Assembly (NCBI RefSeq): GCF_010550675.1
Contig: NZ_JAAGOA010000008.1
Location: 62,001 to 126,000, forward strand
Reading direction: 5' to 3'
DNA: 64,000 nt
Source of the DNA: Phytoactinopolyspora halotolerans
GTDB lineage: Bacteria > Actinomycetota > Actinomycetes > Jiangellales > Jiangellaceae
A program made the position numbers and the translations under genes. The first letter of the stretch is position 1. Each line of letters starts with the position of its first letter. The notes below the pieces were generated by a model. The model was not told the origin of the DNA. It saw only the letters and a program-made list of their open reading frames with translations, and did no database searches. Below, piece by piece: positions 62,476 to 64,000 of this stretch.

Positions 62476-64000
62476 GCAACCCCCTCATAGAACACAGAAC
62501 GATTCTCGGATATGACCTCTGCTGGATCGTCAAACCAGCCGATACGGATCACATTCCACCCGCCAAACGCCAAAGCACTGATGTCGCGTGTTTCGTGTTC
62601 GGTATCTATCACGACGACCGACGGGACGGCCGCGGTCTCGTAGACGAGGTCGACCTGTACTCCGTCGACCTCCGAGTCGATACGGTCCGGACGCCGTGCC
62701 CCGGACTCGCGGACTATTTCGAGCACTTCTCGCAAGCGACCCTCGATGTCAGACAAGGGGAGATCCTCCCAAGGCTTGGAACTCTCACCAGGACTGTCCG
62801 CGTGAGGATTCGTGGAACCGCCGACGAGCGACCTCAACGTGTCGATGACCTCTCTTCGGTCGATCTGCTCGTGGTAGAGCTGATTGCCGTATGACAAGAG
62901 GCACCGATAACAGCCCCGGACACATGCGTCCTCGAAGTCCTCGCCGTTGTCCGGGTCCACGTGGATGATGCGAAGTGCTTCCCTGGCCGCGGCCGCCAAG
63001 GCGTCGGGCTCGGCCTGCAATCGACGCAAAACACCGGCTCCGCCTTCGGCCGCCTCGACGTACAGGATCCTGCCTCGTCCATCGCTGTCGGGTAGCTGCT
63101 CACTGAGCAGTTCGGAGTCCTCAAGCTGGAACGTCGCTTCGATGCCGCGTTCCAAGGCGTACTGGAGGGTGCGGGCCTGCTCGTCCGTCACGGAGCCAGT
63201 CCACCGAACGACCAAGATGTTGCGGCGGTCCTGCACGTACGGGACGACCCGCGCCTTCCGGGGGACGCTGTCAGCCGTGGTCTCGAACTGCTCGTCGTCA
63301 TCGGTCCCGTCTTCTTCGACGTCCTTCTCCGTTAGCCAGCGCCCTTGGACGAGGTCCAGGGGGAAGCCATGTAATTCTTGGTGCTGGCGTCGCTTGCGTC
63401 CCAGGTTGATCACGCGGATCTCCGCCGAGTCGCCGTAGGCCAGCTCCGCTAGAGGAGTGCCGTCCGAGGAGATCGCCTCGGCGGTCAGGCGGCCAGTCCT
63501 TCCTCCGCGAGGTACGAACCGGTAGGTAGTCAACAGGTCGAAGCCCACCCGGTTTCGCTCTTCCTCGTCTGCACTGATCCGCTGCCGCCGACGGGTCACG
63601 ACAGTCTGGAGGTGCAACATGCCCTTGAGAGTCACCCGGAGCGGGGCTGCACATTGCTCACATACGTCAGTGCCGGCTCCGCGAAGATGGTGGTAGCCGC
63701 AAGCCTCGCATACGCGCGCTTCCGTCAGCACGACATCTGATCCGCCCGTGCCCTGACTTTGGCGGGGCAGGTTCACCCGAGTCACCTGATAGCGGGCACC
63801 CTCGTGGTAGATCAACGCACCGGGGCCGAACTCGGAAATGGCGAGAAAGCGCGGACGCTGCAGCCAGGTGTTCTCCCGTCCCTGCATGCCCGGTATGTAG
63901 GCGGATAGCGGCAGCCGTGGGAAGGAGTATCCCGGCAAGAATCCCTCGCTGGCCAGGTAGCGGTAGGTGTAAAAGTCCGATTGTCCAGTCTCGTTTGTCT
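62472..64000 (-). CDS. DUF1998/MZB helicase-associated protein, N-terminal part beyond window
   Basis: About 508 C-terminal residues are visible; the frame is open through the right edge (DFYTYRYLASEGFLPGYSF). It contains a CxxC...CxxC zinc finger (VCEACGYHH, VCEQCAAPL) and the MZB/DUF1998 domain (VEAAEGGAGVLRRLQAEPD, then CVRGCYRCLLSYGNQ). The last 70 residues (VDLVYETAAVPSVVVIDTE, GGWNVIRIGW) look like a shortened restriction-endonuclease fold. In relatives this segment follows a DEAD/DEAH helicase, so the whole is probably a large helicase comparable to DISARM DrmA/DrmB or Druantia DruE. It is upstream of, and coupled to, the SNF2 gene. Confidence 0.82.
   Translation of the reverse strand, partial: TNETGQSDFYTYRYLASEGFLPGYSFPRLPLSAYIPGMQGRENTWLQRPRFLAISEFGPGALIYHEGARYQVTRVNLPRQSQGTGGSDVVLTEARVCEACGYHHLRGAGTDVCEQCAAPLRVTLKGMLHLQTVVTRRRQRISADEEERNRVGFDLLTTYRFVPRGGRTGRLTAEAISSDGTPLAELAYGDSAEIRVINLGRKRRQHQELHGFPLDLVQGRWLTEKDVEEDGTDDDEQFETTADSVPRKARVVPYVQDRRNILVVRWTGSVTDEQARTLQYALERGIEATFQLEDSELLSEQLPDSDGRGRILYVEAAEGGAGVLRRLQAEPDALAAAAREALRIIHVDPDNGEDFEDACVRGCYRCLLSYGNQLYHEQIDRREVIDTLRSLVGGSTNPHADSPGESSKPWEDLPLSDIEGRLREVLEIVRESGARRPDRIDSEVDGVQVDLVYETAAVPSVVVIDTEHETRDISALAFGGWNVIRIGWFDDPAEVISENRSVFYEGVA

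Larger units (their letters stand above)
45206..64000. mobile_element. Integrated defence island at tRNA-Arg(CCT), right end beyond the window
   Basis: The tRNA gene with an adjacent tyrosine integrase marks the left boundary. The following 18.7 kb hold decayed toxin-antitoxin genes, a SIR2-domain protein, a toxin-like/helicase fusion and a five-gene DISARM-like/McrBC operon, with visibly more A/T-containing codons than the 20-45 kb core. The attachment core is probably within the tRNA 3' half. No second copy of it is present before 64000, so the element's length is unknown, and no conjugation or replication genes are seen in this part. Confidence 0.65.

Noticed and set aside
52094-64000. Druantia or BREX interpretation of the operon
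   Set aside because: The partial DUF1998 helicase alone could be DruE-like, but no DruH, DruM, PglX, PglZ or BrxL-type gene is visible; the DrmD- and DrmMI-type proteins fit DISARM better. The missing upstream part leaves this open.

Overview
The window is chromosomal DNA of a high-GC actinobacterium. Support for this comes from codon use, two sugar ABC operons that lack their own ATPase (actinobacteria share one MsiK-type ATPase), many probable leaderless starts with a TANNNT box 6-8 nt before the start codon, a CIRCE element in front of a mycobacterial-type Ruc gene, and a block of genes in the order of Mycobacterium tuberculosis Rv0985c-Rv0996. Very acidic linkers in its lipoproteins could suggest a halotolerant member (Jiangellales-like), but that is a guess.

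Left part (1-20 kb): a complete galactan-utilisation locus on the minus strand (GH42 beta-galactosidase, binding lipoprotein, two permeases, GH53 galactanase cut by the window edge) with a divergent LacI repressor and two matching operators. Then come a DUF234-type ATPase/nuclease, a GNAT acetyltransferase, a decayed TrpB-like gene beside an orphan DasR-type site, and a second sugar locus (LacI repressor, binding lipoprotein, two permeases, GH3 glycosidase) resembling the bxl xylo-oligosaccharide operon. An ECF sigma factor with a SnoaL-like tail follows.

Middle part (20-45 kb): mostly core genome. It holds an SNF2 helicase, tRNA-Ala(CGC), the GlpR-RimJ-Mog-MoaC-MoeA/Glp-GalU block, 5-formyl-THF cyclo-ligase, a penicillin-acylase homologue, a 1-kb gene-free stretch with tandem repeats, a SatD-like gene pair, a CIRCE-controlled Ruc homologue, a SAF protein, MscL, an LppM-like lipoprotein, an AlkZ-like winged-helix protein, an epoxide hydrolase with a divergent WYL regulator, and a very large helicase/nuclease. 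A striking bidirectional hairpin contains both stop codons of the convergent pair at 40.2 kb.

Right part (45.2-64 kb): an integrated defence island. It starts at tRNA-Arg(CCT) with a tyrosine integrase fused to a GntR-type winged helix, followed by a tRNA-like remnant and a decayed DUF6247/RelE-like toxin-antitoxin pair. A SIR2-domain protein is divergent from an SF1 helicase that carries an N-terminal RelE/ParE-like domain. After that runs a single translationally coupled minus-strand operon: DUF1998 helicase (entering from beyond the right edge), DrmD-type SNF2 helicase, Eco57I/DrmMI-type adenine methylase, McrB with an EVE-like reader domain, and McrC. This composite of a DISARM-like core with McrBC is the most interesting system in the window.
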